From Lysinibacillus mangiferihumi (GTDB lineage Bacteria; Bacillota; Bacilli; Bacillales_A; Planococcaceae): DNA of 64,000 nt. Within the stretch, counting starts at the first letter, position 1, and every line of letters starts with the position of its first letter. This document shows positions 55,227 to 63,936 of the stretch, piece after piece. The position numbers and the translations under genes are program-made. The stretch covers positions 62,001 to 126,000 of the forward strand of contig NZ_PYWM01000005.1 in the NCBI RefSeq assembly GCF_003049665.1, read 5' to 3'. Under the pieces are notes generated by a model. The model ran no database searches, was not told the origin of the DNA, and saw only the letters and a program-made list of their open reading frames with translations.

Positions 55227-57011
55227 ATGACAGAAAAAACTACAGATATCATTAAAGGCGGCGGATTTATTATTGAGGATGTGGCGTTAGATCGCGTATT
55301 TACACCTGAAGATTTTACAGATGAGCAAAAAATGATCGCCAAAACAACGGAAGAGTACGTTGCGAATGAAGTATTACCTGTCGTTGAAAACTTAGAACAT
55401 CATGAGTTCGAGCATTCAGTACGTTTACTAAAAACTGCTGGTGAGCTAGGCCTTTTAGCGGCGGATGTACCTGAAGAATATGAAGGTCTTGGTTTAGATA
55501 AAATTTCTTCAGCATTAATCGCAGAAAAAATGTCTGTAGCAGGTGGTTTCTCGATTACACATGGTGCGCATGTGGGGATTGGTTCATTACCAATCGTGCT
55601 TTTCGGGAACGAAGAGCAAAAGCAAAAGTATTTACCAAAGCTTGCTTCAGGTGAGTTAATTGCAGCTTATGCTTTAACTGAGCCAGGTTCAGGTTCCGAT
55701 GCATTAGGTGCTAAAACGACTGCCAAGCTAAATGCTGCTGGTACTCATTATGTTTTAAATGGTGAAAAACAATGGATTACAAACGCTGGATTTGCTGACG
55801 TATTTGTTGTGTATGCAAAAATCGATGGCGATAAATTCTCGGCATTTATCGTAGAACGTGCATATAATGGTGTTTCTGTTGGGCCAGAAGAAAAGAAAAT
55901 GGGGATTAAATCTTCATCAACTCGTACATTAGTGCTTGAAGATGCAGAAGTACCTGTTGAAAATCTGCTTGGTGAAGTAGGTCGTGGACACGTCATTGCC
56001 TTTAACATTTTAAATATCGGTCGCTATAAATTAGGTGTAGGTACAATCGGTGGCTCAAAACGTGCATTAGAGCTAGCGATTCAATATACGAACCAACGTC
56101 AACAATTTAAAACAAAGCTTTCTGATTTCAACCTAACAAAAGAAAAGCTATCGACTATGGCGTCTCAACTTTATGCGTCAGAATCATTAAATTATCGTAC
56201 AGTTGGATTATTTGAAGATCGTCTAAGCCAATTAAGCCCTGAAGAACAAAAGCAAGGGAAAGTCATTGCAAATGCAATTGCAGAATATGCAATTGAATGT
56301 TCGATTGCGAAAGTATTTGGGTCAGAAACATTGGATTATATTGCTGATGAAGCGGTGCAATTACATGGTGGCTATGGCTTTATGGCAGAATATGAGGTAG
56401 AGCGCATTTATCGTGACTCTCGAATTAACCGCATTTTCGAAGGAACAAATGAAATTAACCGCATGATTGTGCCTGGCACATTTATGAAAAAAGCATTAAA
56501 AGGCGAATTGCCATTATTGCAAGTCGCACAAAATTTACAACAAGAATTGCTGATGATGATGCCAGAAGAAGTAGGGACAGAGCCACTAGCACAAGAAAAA
56601 TATCTTGTGAAAAATGCTAAGAAAATCGCTGTGTTAGCAGCAGGTATGGCAGCACAACGCTACGGTGCGAAGCTTGACCAAGAGCAAGAAGTATTGGTAA
56701 ATATCGCGAATATCGCAAACCAACTATTCGCTATGGAGTCCGCTGTGTTACGTACAGAAAAAGCGATTGCTCGTGAGGGTGCAGAAAAATCGCAACAAAA
56801 ATTACTTTACACGCAAATTTTCTGCCAAGAAGCTTTTGCAGAAATTGAGAAAGAGGCAAAGGATACAATTCTTGCTTCAGCAGATGGAGATGCTGCACGG
56901 ATGACATTGTCAGCGCTTCGCAAACTGACTCGCAACAATCCTTATAACCTTATTGCTAAAAAACGTGAAGCTTCCGTTAAACTTATCGAAGCTGAAAAAT
57001 TCATCGTCTAA
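55227..57011 (+). CDS. fadE: Acyl-CoA dehydrogenase FadE
   Basis: About 594 residues. YALTEPGSGSDALGAKT (FAD loop), WITNAGFADVFVVYAK, QLHGGYGFMAEYEVERIYRDSRI and IFEGTNEINRMIV hold the catalytic-base region. The C-terminal ~200 residues are the extra domain of long-chain enzymes of the YusJ type. It starts each beta-oxidation cycle. AAGGAGGA at 55212-55219 sets the ATG at 55227; the in-frame start at 55167 is within the repeat. Confidence 0.94.
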   Translation: MTEKTTDIIKGGGFIIEDVALDRVFTPEDFTDEQKMIAKTTEEYVANEVLPVVENLEHHEFEHSVRLLKTAGELGLLAADVPEEYEGLGLDKISSALIAEKMSVAGGFSITHGAHVGIGSLPIVLFGNEEQKQKYLPKLASGELIAAYALTEPGSGSDALGAKTTAKLNAAGTHYVLNGEKQWITNAGFADVFVVYAKIDGDKFSAFIVERAYNGVSVGPEEKKMGIKSSSTRTLVLEDAEVPVENLLGEVGRGHVIAFNILNIGRYKLGVGTIGGSKRALELAIQYTNQRQQFKTKLSDFNLTKEKLSTMASQLYASESLNYRTVGLFEDRLSQLSPEEQKQGKVIANAIAEYAIECSIAKVFGSETLDYIADEAVQLHGGYGFMAEYEVERIYRDSRINRIFEGTNEINRMIVPGTFMKKALKGELPLLQVAQNLQQELLMMMPEEVGTEPLAQEKYLVKNAKKIAVLAAGMAAQRYGAKLDQEQEVLVNIANIANQLFAMESAVLRTEKAIAREGAEKSQQKLLYTQIFCQEAFAEIEKEAKDTILASADGDAARMTLSALRKLTRNNPYNLIAKKREASVKLIEAEKFIV

Positions 57012-57022
57012 TACGAGCTATG

Positions 57023-57058
57023 AACAGACTGTAGATACCTTAATCTACAGTCTGTTTT
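57023..57058 (+). terminator. Terminator of fadNAE
   Basis: AACAGACTGTAGAT pairs perfectly with ATCTACAGTCTGTT, followed by TTGC. Confidence 0.85.
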
Positions 57059-57071
57059 GCTGTTGTTGTTT

Positions 57072-57170
57072 TGGTGCCAGGCACCGAAACAATTCTGAAA
57101 TCCACTGGTGCCAGGCACTCAAACAATTCTGAATATTTTTGGTGTCAGGCACCGAAACAATTATAATTGT
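57072..57170. repeat. Three consecutive copies of the short palindrome
   Basis: GGTGCCAGGCACCGAAACAA, GGTGCCAGGCACTCAAACAA and GGTGTCAGGCACCGAAACAA occur in a row, each followed by TT and mostly CTGAA. This is the densest cluster of the family in the window. Confidence 0.9.
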
Positions 57171-57236
57171 TTCATTTTGGCACATACTAGTTATGATGGT
57201 ATACTACAGAAAATGATAGTAGAGGAGCCTACAAAT

Positions 57237-57590
57237 ATGATTCAATTTATCCATTATCCTAAATGTACAACTTGTAAAAAAGCACAGAAGTGGTTAAACG
57301 ACAATGGCGTTTCATACGAAGAGGTACACATCGTTGAACAAGCACCTACGAAAGAACAATTAAAGCAATATTGGCAAGCGAGCGGGTTGCCACTGAAGAA
57401 GTTTTTTAACACTTCTGGCATGAAATACCGTGAACTTGGATTGAAGGATAAATTGGCGGAAATGCCGGAAGATGAGCAACTTACACTGCTTGCGTCAGAT
57501 GGTATGCTAATTAAACGACCAATCGTGACAGATGGAAAAAAAGTAACGTTAGGTTTTAAAGAAACAGAATTTGAGCAAGCTTGGAAATAA
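57237..57590 (+). CDS. Spx/ArsC-family protein (YusI-like)
   Basis: 117 residues. C10-T-T-C13 in YPKCTTCKKAQKWL is the redox pair; PTKEQLKQYW, GLKDKLAEM and LIKRPIVTDG follow the ArsC/Spx pattern. AGAGGAG supports the ATG at 57237. It matches YusI in the same order relative to fadE and gcvH as in B. subtilis. Substrate unknown; arsenate reduction is not shown. Confidence 0.85.
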   Translation: MIQFIHYPKCTTCKKAQKWLNDNGVSYEEVHIVEQAPTKEQLKQYWQASGLPLKKFFNTSGMKYRELGLKDKLAEMPEDEQLTLLASDGMLIKRPIVTDGKKVTLGFKETEFEQAWK

Positions 57591-57671
57591 CTGCTTTTAT
57601 CCTTGTTTTTATGATAGAAGTATGGCACACTGATAGTGAATATATTACATATTTATGGAGGGGTTTTTGGC

Positions 57672-58052
57672 ATGAGCACACCTAAAGACTTACGTTACTC
57701 TGAAGAACATGAATGGGTAAAATTAGAAGATGGTAAAGTACGTATCGGTATTTCTCACTTCGCACAATCAGAACTAGGAGATATCGTTTTCGTTGAGCTT
57801 CCACAAGTTGGAGACGAAATTAAAACAGATGATCCATTCGGAAGCGTAGAATCAGTAAAAACTGTTTCTGAACTTTACGCACCAATTTCAGGTACTGTAG
57901 TTGAAGTAAATGCAGACTTAGAAGATAGCCCAGAATTCGTAAATGAATCACCATATGAAAAAGCATGGATGATCGTTGTAGAGCCTGCTGATGCATCAGA
58001 GATTGAAAACCTTATGACAGCTGAGCAATACGAAAAATTGATTGCAGAATAA
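57672..58052 (+). CDS. gcvH: Glycine cleavage system protein H
   Basis: 126 residues. [12 protein letters not shown] includes the lipoylated Lys63. In Bacillales GcvH also serves as carrier for lipoyl transfer to other dehydrogenases, which may be why it stands apart from gcvPT. TGGAGGGG precedes the ATG at 57672. Confidence 0.95.
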   Translation: MSTPKDLRYSEEHEWVKLEDGKVRIGISHFAQSELGDIVFVELPQVGDEIKTDDPFGSVESVKTVSELYAPISGTVVEVNADLEDSPEFVNESPYEKAWMIVVEPADASEIENLMTAEQYEKLIAE

Positions 58053-58068
58053 ACAAGCCTGTAATAGA

Positions 58069-58100
58069 AAAACGTCGGCAAATTTACCGGCGTTTTTTAT
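58069..58100 (+). terminator. Terminator after gcvH
   Basis: AAACGTCGG and CCGGCGTTT form a stem with one G-U pair, followed by TTTATTATA. Confidence 0.8.
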
Positions 58101-58252
58101 TATATAGTGCTACAGTTTTTCGGCGCATTCTTAGGAATTGCTAGTGCAATGAATAATTATGGAAACGCCCAAAAATTGAGATGCAATAGTATGAAATTCA
58201 ATTATTCAAATGTTATGCTGTAGTAGATAACTGTCTAAATGGGGGTGGCGTG

Positions 58253-58594
58253 ATGTTCGAAGGGAAATGTTTAATCGTGGAAGGCCGTTCGGATAAGCTT
58301 CAAATTGAACCTATTCTGAGTGAAGATGTTACAATCCTTTGTACAAATGGTACAATTGGTGTGCATCAATTAGAAGAATTACTCGACCCATATGAGGGCT
58401 GTGAGCTCTATACATTTTTTGATGCGGATACATCAGGCGATAAACTACGAGCATTAATGGATAGACATTATCCAGAGGCCGAGCATTTACGGACAATGCC
58501 AACATATAAAGAAGTAGAAACAACACCGAGGAAAGTGCTAGCGACGATTTTATTGCGTGCTCATTTTTCAATCCATAATGAATATATTTTGTAA
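58253..58594 (+). CDS. Toprim-domain protein (YusF-like)
   Basis: 113 residues. VEGRSDK (conserved Glu) and FFDADTSGD (DxD) are the Toprim metal site. Small stand-alone Toprim proteins may act on rRNA or DNA; function unknown. GGGGGTGGCGTG precedes the ATG. Gene order as in the B. subtilis yus region. Confidence 0.82.
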   Translation: MFEGKCLIVEGRSDKLQIEPILSEDVTILCTNGTIGVHQLEELLDPYEGCELYTFFDADTSGDKLRALMDRHYPEAEHLRTMPTYKEVETTPRKVLATILLRAHFSIHNEYIL

Positions 58595-58608
58595 GGTTGC
58601 GTGAAATC

Positions 58609-58920
58609 ATGGAAGAATGGTCAAAAGAGCAGTGGGAAACGGCTGTACAGTCTCGAGACAAAACTGCCTTTTATTTATATACACCGATGTGCGGAACTTG
58701 TGCCGTTGCATCCAAAATGATGAATATCATTGAACAGTTACTGCCAGAGGTAAAAATAGGCAAGGCAAATATCAATTTTTTAGAACAAATAGCTTTTGAT
58801 TTTCAAATTGAAAGTGTACCTTGTTTACTTGTTAGCGATGGAGGAGAGGTTATTGAAAAGATTTATGCCTTTCAATCCGTACCATTTTTATACGAATTGT
58901 TAAAAAAACCAATTGACTGA
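58609..58920 (+). CDS. Thioredoxin-like protein (YusE-like)
   Basis: 103 residues. TPMCGTCAVAS has the redox pair Cys28-Cys31 and VPCLLVSDGG the cis-Pro loop (with an extra Cys). TAAGG overlapping the previous stop serves as ribosome site. It is followed by the SAM riboswitch. Confidence 0.82.
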   Translation: MEEWSKEQWETAVQSRDKTAFYLYTPMCGTCAVASKMMNIIEQLLPEVKIGKANINFLEQIAFDFQIESVPCLLVSDGGEVIEKIYAFQSVPFLYELLKKPID

Positions 58921-58976
58921 ACTTTGCTAGCGTGGTAAAGTAACAAATATATTAAAAAACTATTAAATATATCGAA

Positions 58977-59140
58977 CTCTTATAAAGAGCGGCGGAGGGA
59001 CGTGCCCTATGAAGCCCAGCAACCATCACATTTGTGAAAAGGTGCCAAATCACCCAAAGATTTATCTTTGAAAGATGAGAGAACGGTTTAGCGTATAAAA
59101 GTACGTGACCCCTTCTACTTGTCTTGAGAGAAGGGGTTTT
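58977..59140 (+). promoter_or_regulatory. SAM-I (S-box) riboswitch with terminator
   Basis: The leader shows CTCTTATAAAGAG, GCGGCGGAGGGACGTGCCC, TATGAAGCCCAGCAACC, AAGGTGCCAAATC and GAAAGATGAGAGA, the S-box core. A terminator follows: CCCCTTCT (59109-59116) with AGAAGGGG (59129-59136) and TTTT. At high SAM the aptamer would stop transcription of metNIQ. The usual CTGGCCC in the P2 region reads CGTGCCC here. Confidence 0.93.
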
Positions 59141-59165
59141 CTATATGAGAAAAGGAGTATTCGCT

Positions 59166-60194
59166 ATGATACAGCTTCAAAATATTACGAAGAAATACAA
59201 AACCGCAAATGGCGAATTGACTGCTGTCAAAGATGTAAATCTTTCGATTAACAAAGGTGAAATTTTTGGCATTATCGGCTACAGTGGTGCTGGTAAAAGT
59301 ACGATGATTCGTTTATTAAACGGTTTAGAAAAACCTACTACAGGTACAGTGAAGGTCAATAATCAAGAATTTTCATCTATTAAGGGGCAAAAGCTCCGTG
59401 ATGCTAGACAAAAGGTAAGTATGATTTTCCAACATTTTAACTTACTTTGGTCCCGAACAGTGGCAGAAAACATTGCCTTTCCACTAGAAATAGCAGGCGT
59501 TTCTAAGCGTGAGAGAGAAGCACGCGTGAAAGAACTAATTGCACTCGTTGGCTTAGAAGGTCGCGATAAAGCGTATCCATCACAGCTATCAGGTGGTCAA
59601 AAGCAACGGGTTGGTATAGCGCGAGCCCTTGCCAATAATCCAGAAGTATTGTTATGTGACGAAGCCACATCTGCACTTGATCCAGAAACTACAGATGCAA
59701 TTCTCGATTTACTTGTTGATATTAATGAACGATTAGGCTTAACCATTGTGTTAATTACGCATGAAATGCATGTTATTCGCAAAATTTGTCATCGTGTGGC
59801 GGTGATGGAAGCTGGAGAAATTGTAGAGCGCGGTGAAGTATTGCAAGTGTTCCAAGCACCTCAAGCGGCAATTACAAAAAAATTCGTCTCTCAAATTACT
59901 GATACGAAGGAAACGCAGGAGACTGTTGCACAGCTTAGAGCGAATTATCCTACAGGGCAATTGGTCAAGCTTGTCTTTGTAGGAGAAAAAACAGAGCAGC
60001 CCGTAATATCGCATTTAGTGAAGCAGTTTGATGTAGAAATTAGTATTGTTCATGGTAATATCTCACAAACTAAAAACGGCGCATACGGCACACTTGTTGT
60101 GCAAATTGATGGCTCAGAGACAAATGTAGCAGCCGCATTAAATTATTTGAATACAGTTGAAGTACAAACGGAGGTGATTGCAAATGCTAACTAG
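59166..60194 (+). CDS. metN: Methionine ABC transporter ATP-binding protein MetN
   Basis: 342 residues. Walker A GYSGAGKST at 38-46, LSGGQKQRVGIARAL, VLLCDEATSALD, ITHEM, and a C-terminal NIL ligand-sensing domain of ~80 residues. AAGGAG at 59152-59157 supports the ATG at 59166. It overlaps metI by 11 nt. Confidence 0.95.
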   Translation: MIQLQNITKKYKTANGELTAVKDVNLSINKGEIFGIIGYSGAGKSTMIRLLNGLEKPTTGTVKVNNQEFSSIKGQKLRDARQKVSMIFQHFNLLWSRTVAENIAFPLEIAGVSKREREARVKELIALVGLEGRDKAYPSQLSGGQKQRVGIARALANNPEVLLCDEATSALDPETTDAILDLLVDINERLGLTIVLITHEMHVIRKICHRVAVMEAGEIVERGEVLQVFQAPQAAITKKFVSQITDTKETQETVAQLRANYPTGQLVKLVFVGEKTEQPVISHLVKQFDVEISIVHGNISQTKNGAYGTLVVQIDGSETNVAAALNYLNTVEVQTEVIANAN

Positions 60195-60852
60195 TCTCTT
60201 TCCGAATGTCGACTGGGAAAAAATGTGGTCTGCCACATATGAAACACTTTATATGACCACTATCTCAACGGTCATCACGTTCATACTTGGTTTAGCTATT
60301 GGTATTATCCTCTTTTTAACGAGCCCGAACCAATTATGGGCAAATAAAATCGTCAACTTTTTAACGGGATCAATCGTCAATATATTCCGTTCGATACCAT
60401 TTATCGTGTTAATTATTTTACTAATACCGTTTACAAAGTTTTTACTTGGAACAATCCGTGGAGCAGATGCAGCTTTACCAGCACTTATTATCGGTGCAGC
60501 ACCATTCTATGCACGAATGGTATTAATTGCACTACGAGAAATTGATAAGGGCGTTATAGAAGCAGCGCGTTCAATGGGTGCTAAAACGTCCACAATTATA
60601 TGGAAAGTACTAATTCCAGAATCATTACCAGCACTTATTTCTGGGATTACGGTAACGGCTGTTGCCCTTGTTGGCTATACGGCGATGGCTGGTATTATTG
60701 GTGCTGGCGGTCTAGGAAACTTAGCCTTTTTAGATGGCTTCCAACGTAATCGCCAAGATGTGACATTAATGGCAACTATTTTGATCTTAGTAGTTGTATT
60801 TATCATCCAATGGATTGGCGATATGATTACTTCGAAAACAGACAAACGTTAA
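60184..60852 (+). CDS. metI: Methionine ABC transporter permease MetI (MetP)
   Basis: 222 residues, five or six helices, with the EAA loop (EAARSMGAKTSTIIWKVLIP). CGGAGGTG precedes the ATG at 60184. It forms the channel with MetN and MetQ for methionine uptake. Confidence 0.93.
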   Translation: MLTSLFPNVDWEKMWSATYETLYMTTISTVITFILGLAIGIILFLTSPNQLWANKIVNFLTGSIVNIFRSIPFIVLIILLIPFTKFLLGTIRGADAALPALIIGAAPFYARMVLIALREIDKGVIEAARSMGAKTSTIIWKVLIPESLPALISGITVTAVALVGYTAMAGIIGAGGLGNLAFLDGFQRNRQDVTLMATILILVVVFIIQWIGDMITSKTDKR

Positions 60853-60919
60853 AAAGGTTATACCGGTTATTTACCGCTAACATATTATTGTTTGAACAAA
60901 ATAAAGGGAGTGTAGACAA

Positions 60920-61783
60920 ATGAAGAAGTTATTAGCAGGATTATTTTTATCAGTACTTGTACTAGCTTTAGCAGCTTGTGGTGCTGGTAACAAAGATGAA
61001 GCAGGTTCAACAACTGGAGATAAGGCAGACGACAATGCAAAAACTGAAGAAAAAGTAACATTAAAAATAGGTGCTTCTAACACACCTCACGCAGTTATTT
61101 TAGAAAAAGCAAAACCGATTTTAGCTAAAGAAGGCATTGACTTAGAAATCGGAACATACCAAGATTACGTATTACCTAACAAAGATTTAGAATCTAAAGA
61201 TATAGATGCAAACTATTTCCAACACATTCCGTACTTTAATACACAAATTAAAGATAACGGCTATGACTTTGTCAATGCTGGTGGTGTACATATCGAGCCA
61301 ATCGGTATTTACTCTAAAAAATATAAATCTCTTGAAGACCTTCCTAAAGGTGCAACAATCTTATTATCTAATTCTGTTCCAGACCATGGTCGTATGCTGT
61401 CATTATTAGAAGCGAAAGGCTTAATTAAATTAAAAGATGGTATCGATAAAACTGCAGCTGAAATTAAAGATATTGTAGATAATCCGAAAGACTTTAAATT
61501 TGATGCGAATACTGCACCAGAACTACTTGTTCAAATGTTTGAAAATGAAGAAGGCGACGCAGTCCTTATCAACTCTAACTATGCTATTGATAATGGCCTA
61601 AACCCAATCAAAGATGCAATTGCTTTAGAAGACAAAGAATCTCCATATGTTAATATTATTGCGGTACGTGCTGGAGATGAAAATAAACCAGAAATTAAAA
61701 AATTATTAGAAGTATTAACTTCTAAAGAAATCCAAGACTTCATTCTGGATGAATGGAAAGGCGCAGTAGTACCAGTTAAATAA
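60920..61783 (+). CDS. metQ: Methionine-binding lipoprotein MetQ
   Basis: 287 residues. Lipobox LALAAC with Cys20, then a NlpA-type binding domain (GASNTPHAVILEKAKPIL, YQDYVLPNKDL, NYFQHIPYF). It is lipid-anchored outside the membrane and delivers methionine to MetNI. AAGGGAGTG precedes the ATG. Confidence 0.95.
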   Translation: MKKLLAGLFLSVLVLALAACGAGNKDEAGSTTGDKADDNAKTEEKVTLKIGASNTPHAVILEKAKPILAKEGIDLEIGTYQDYVLPNKDLESKDIDANYFQHIPYFNTQIKDNGYDFVNAGGVHIEPIGIYSKKYKSLEDLPKGATILLSNSVPDHGRMLSLLEAKGLIKLKDGIDKTAAEIKDIVDNPKDFKFDANTAPELLVQMFENEEGDAVLINSNYAIDNGLNPIKDAIALEDKESPYVNIIAVRAGDENKPEIKKLLEVLTSKEIQDFILDEWKGAVVPVK

Positions 61784-61835
61784 TATGAGCTTTTAAAAAG
61801 AGTATGTAAGTGAAAACTAAATAGACTAAACTAAT

Positions 61836-61880
61836 AAGAGGATATTATGTTCAATATATGAGCATATATCCTCTTTTCTT
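61836..61880 (+). terminator. Terminator of metNIQ
   Basis: AAGAGGATAT pairs with ATATCCTCTT, followed by TTCTTATG. Confidence 0.8.
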
Positions 61881-61989
61881 ATGTATATTATATTTCTTAA
61901 TTAGATGTTAAGAATATCGTGTAATATGTATATAATATACAGGAACATATGTTTTATTATTGGTGGAGAACAAAGCCCACAGCGGGAGG

Positions 61990-62166
61990 CGTAGTGAGGT
62001 CTTTAGACCGAGCGTTAATACAATTCAACTGTTATTTGAAACGGGATTGCGTATTGGAGAAGTTCTCGCTCTTTTCATGGAGGATTTTGTTTTTGACTAT
62101 GGAAAGGGGCATCGGATTCGGTTAACAGACCGTGGGGAATTAGAAAACGGTGCAATGTTTATAAAT
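61990..62166 (+). pseudogene. Fragment of a tyrosine recombinase/integrase
   Basis: LLFETGLRIGEVLALFMEDF and GHRIRLTDRGELENGA are hallmark pieces of the catalytic domain, with the first Arg of the RHRY set. Both ends are missing; the reading frame runs into the IS21-type remnant at about 62167. Once a mobile element integrase, now broken. Confidence 0.72.
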
Positions 62167-62212
62167 GTCAACACAATTTTGTACACTTTCGCTTGCGTAA
62201 GCTTGTACAGAA

Positions 62213-62941
62213 TCACTCGTTTTCTTTCGCTAAATGATCCTTCATTCGATACGAGCTACCTACGACTGTTACAACCGTTGCATGATGTAAAACACGGTCT
62301 AGTATTGCATTTGCTAGCTTTGGTTCTTGGAAGACTTCATCCCATGATTTGAAATTCACGTTTGTTGTAAAAATCGTACTTCGCTTTTCATAACGCATAT
62401 CGATGAGCTGAAAAAAGAGCTTCGCGTCTTCTGGTTCAATTGGTAAGTAACCAATCTCGTCAATAATCAATAACTTATACTTCGTATAATGCTTCAATCG
62501 GCTTTCTAATCGATTTTCGAGTTTTGCTCTCTTCAGATTCTGAATTAAATCATGGCACTTAATGAAATAAGTACTCGTCCGTTTCTTCGCAGCTGTAATC
62601 CCGATTGATGTGGCCAAGTGTGTTTTCCCAACACCACTCGGACCTAAAAAGACAATATTCTCATTTCCTCCAATAAAACGAAGTGTTAAAAAGTCTAAGA
62701 TTTATTGCTCATTAATGGACGGTTGAAAACTAAAATCAAAATCTTTTATCTCTTTTAAATGCGGAAAAGCACCCACTTTCACCATCGCATGCATCATATT
62801 TTGTTCCCGCACATCAATTTCATAGGTCGTTAATTTAATCAATGTATCAACGAAAGACATTTGGTTACGCACACTGAAGTCAATGACTTCATTTACATGA
62901 AGAGACATTTGTTTGAGCTTTAGATACTCCAAATTCTGCAA
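62213..62941 (-). pseudogene. istB: IstB ATP-binding helper, interrupted by a stop
   Basis: On the minus strand a TTG-started frame gives the N-terminal helical part (NEVIDFSVRNQMSFVDTLIK) to a TAA at 62702-62704 and then, in the same frame, ILDFLTLRFIGG, Walker A FLGPSGVGKTHLATS, LLIIDEIGYLP and AILDRVLHHATVV. The context SINEQ-stop-ILDF suggests a CAA-to-TAA mutation. Full length otherwise. Confidence 0.82.
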
Positions 62942-63185
62942 ATTTCGTATTCACTTTGCCTGGAAAGTGTTCTGTTCGGGCCTCATCCATGACGGTTTTC
63001 ATATTGTCAGTCACTAATTCCGCAGGCACACCACCAAGCGCTTCAAATGTTTCTGTTAAGAAGGAAAGTAGAACACTTTGCGACTTCGATATACTCAAAT
63101 GGAATGTACGTAATCTTGATTGTGCAAGGAGTAGTACGGCTACGTTCACTTCAACTTGTTCACCATCTTTTGTTTCGTATGAAAT
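62942..63185 (-). pseudogene. Internal fragment of IS21 transposase IstA
   Basis: ETKDGEQVEVNVAVLLLAQS, SFLTETFEALGGVP and ELVTDNMKTVM match the catalytic-core part of IstA. The canonical segment between GEQ and the first Asp is missing, and the C-terminal third is deleted. Confidence 0.72.
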
Positions 63186-63202
63186 GCTTAAACAACTCTT
63201 TT

Positions 63203-63236
63203 TTCTTCTTGTACTAACGGAGCAATTTAGTGCAAT
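63203..63236. repeat. AACTAAA-type palindromic repeat, copy 1
   Basis: TTCTTCTTGTACTAACGGAG then CAATTTAGTGCAA; the copy at 63593-63626 matches it with a few differences. Confidence 0.7.
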
Positions 63237-63303
63237 AAGAAAGAATATTGTAAACTGTAATAAAAGGTGAATTTATGCAAGGTTAAAATAGGAGGGTGAA
63301 TCA

Positions 63304-63498
63304 ATGGATAAGACAGTTACTTTTTCATTCAGTAGTACAAAATATGAAGGTACAGAGGCGACAGAAACATTTACTTTTAAAGAATTAGGTATTGATGATG
63401 ATTTGGATGATAAAGCACTAAAAATAGAAATAGATAGAATTTTTCAGGCTTGGGTTTGGGATAAACTTAATATCTCATTTAGTATAGTAATAGAATAA
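63304..63498 (+). CDS. Small DUF7167-like protein
   Basis: 64 residues. An N-terminal beta strand pair (KTVTFSFSS), an acidic middle (LGIDDDLDD) and a tail FQAWVWDKLNISFSI. This fits the small DUF7167-type family often found in phages and mobile elements. AGGAGGGTGAATCA precedes the ATG. Function unknown. Confidence 0.65.
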   Translation: MDKTVTFSFSSTKYEGTEATETFTFKELGIDDDLDDKALKIEIDRIFQAWVWDKLNISFSIVIE

Positions 63499-63592
63499 GG
63501 GAAACGCACATAGTACAGATGATGTTCGGTAACAATATTTGACGAACGGGGTGCTTTTCTTGAAGATCATTGAGTTGCATAAGCAGGTTTTT

Positions 63593-63626
63593 TTTCTTAT
63601 TGAACTAAAGGAGCAGTTTAGTTGAA
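63593..63626. repeat. AACTAAA-type palindromic repeat, copy 2
   Basis: TTCTTATTGAACTAAAGGAG then CAGTTTAGTTGAA; the arms AACTAAA and TTTAGTT form a palindrome. Confidence 0.7.
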
Positions 63627-63647
63627 GAAGGAAAATGATTTATAAGT

Positions 63648-63854
63648 GGAGAATCTTTTGATACGGTAGAACACGAAACATATGGCAAGGGAAAAATAGT
63701 AAATTTTGATTCACAAGATAAATCCAGTTTGTTAGTTGAATTTGAAGAGGAACATGGAGTATTTATTCGAGATATCATTGATGAAGATTATCATTACGAA
63801 GATAACAGTAGATTTGAAAAAGAAGTTTTATTAACGTTTATACTTGGGATATAA
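63648..63854 (+). pseudogene. Open frame without a start (gene fragment)
   Basis: A 68-codon frame ending in TAA at 63852-63854 reads HETYGKGKIVNF, SSLLVEFEEEHGVFI and IIDEDYHYED. There is no ATG, GTG or TTG with an RBS near its beginning and a TGA lies just upstream, so it is probably a 5'-truncated gene. Confidence 0.4.
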
Positions 63855-63936
63855 AAAAACTTAGAACTGATTATAAGAATAGTCAGGGTAAAAAAGTAAA
63901 TGAGCCTTATATTAATAATTGTCATTCTTAGGGGAA

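Larger units (their letters stand above)
62167..63185 (-). mobile_element. Decayed IS21-family element
   Basis: The left limit is put at TGTCAACACAATTTTGTACA (62167), where integrase similarity stops. istB (62213-62941) and part of istA (62942-63185) follow on the minus strand. istA has lost its last portion next to istB and its first half, and the right end of the element is not identifiable. Not mobile as it stands. Confidence 0.78.

Noticed and set aside
57108..57236. Extended N-terminus of the YusI-like protein
   Set aside because: The extra residues are translated palindromic repeat; the family begins at the ATG at 57237 behind AGAGGAG.
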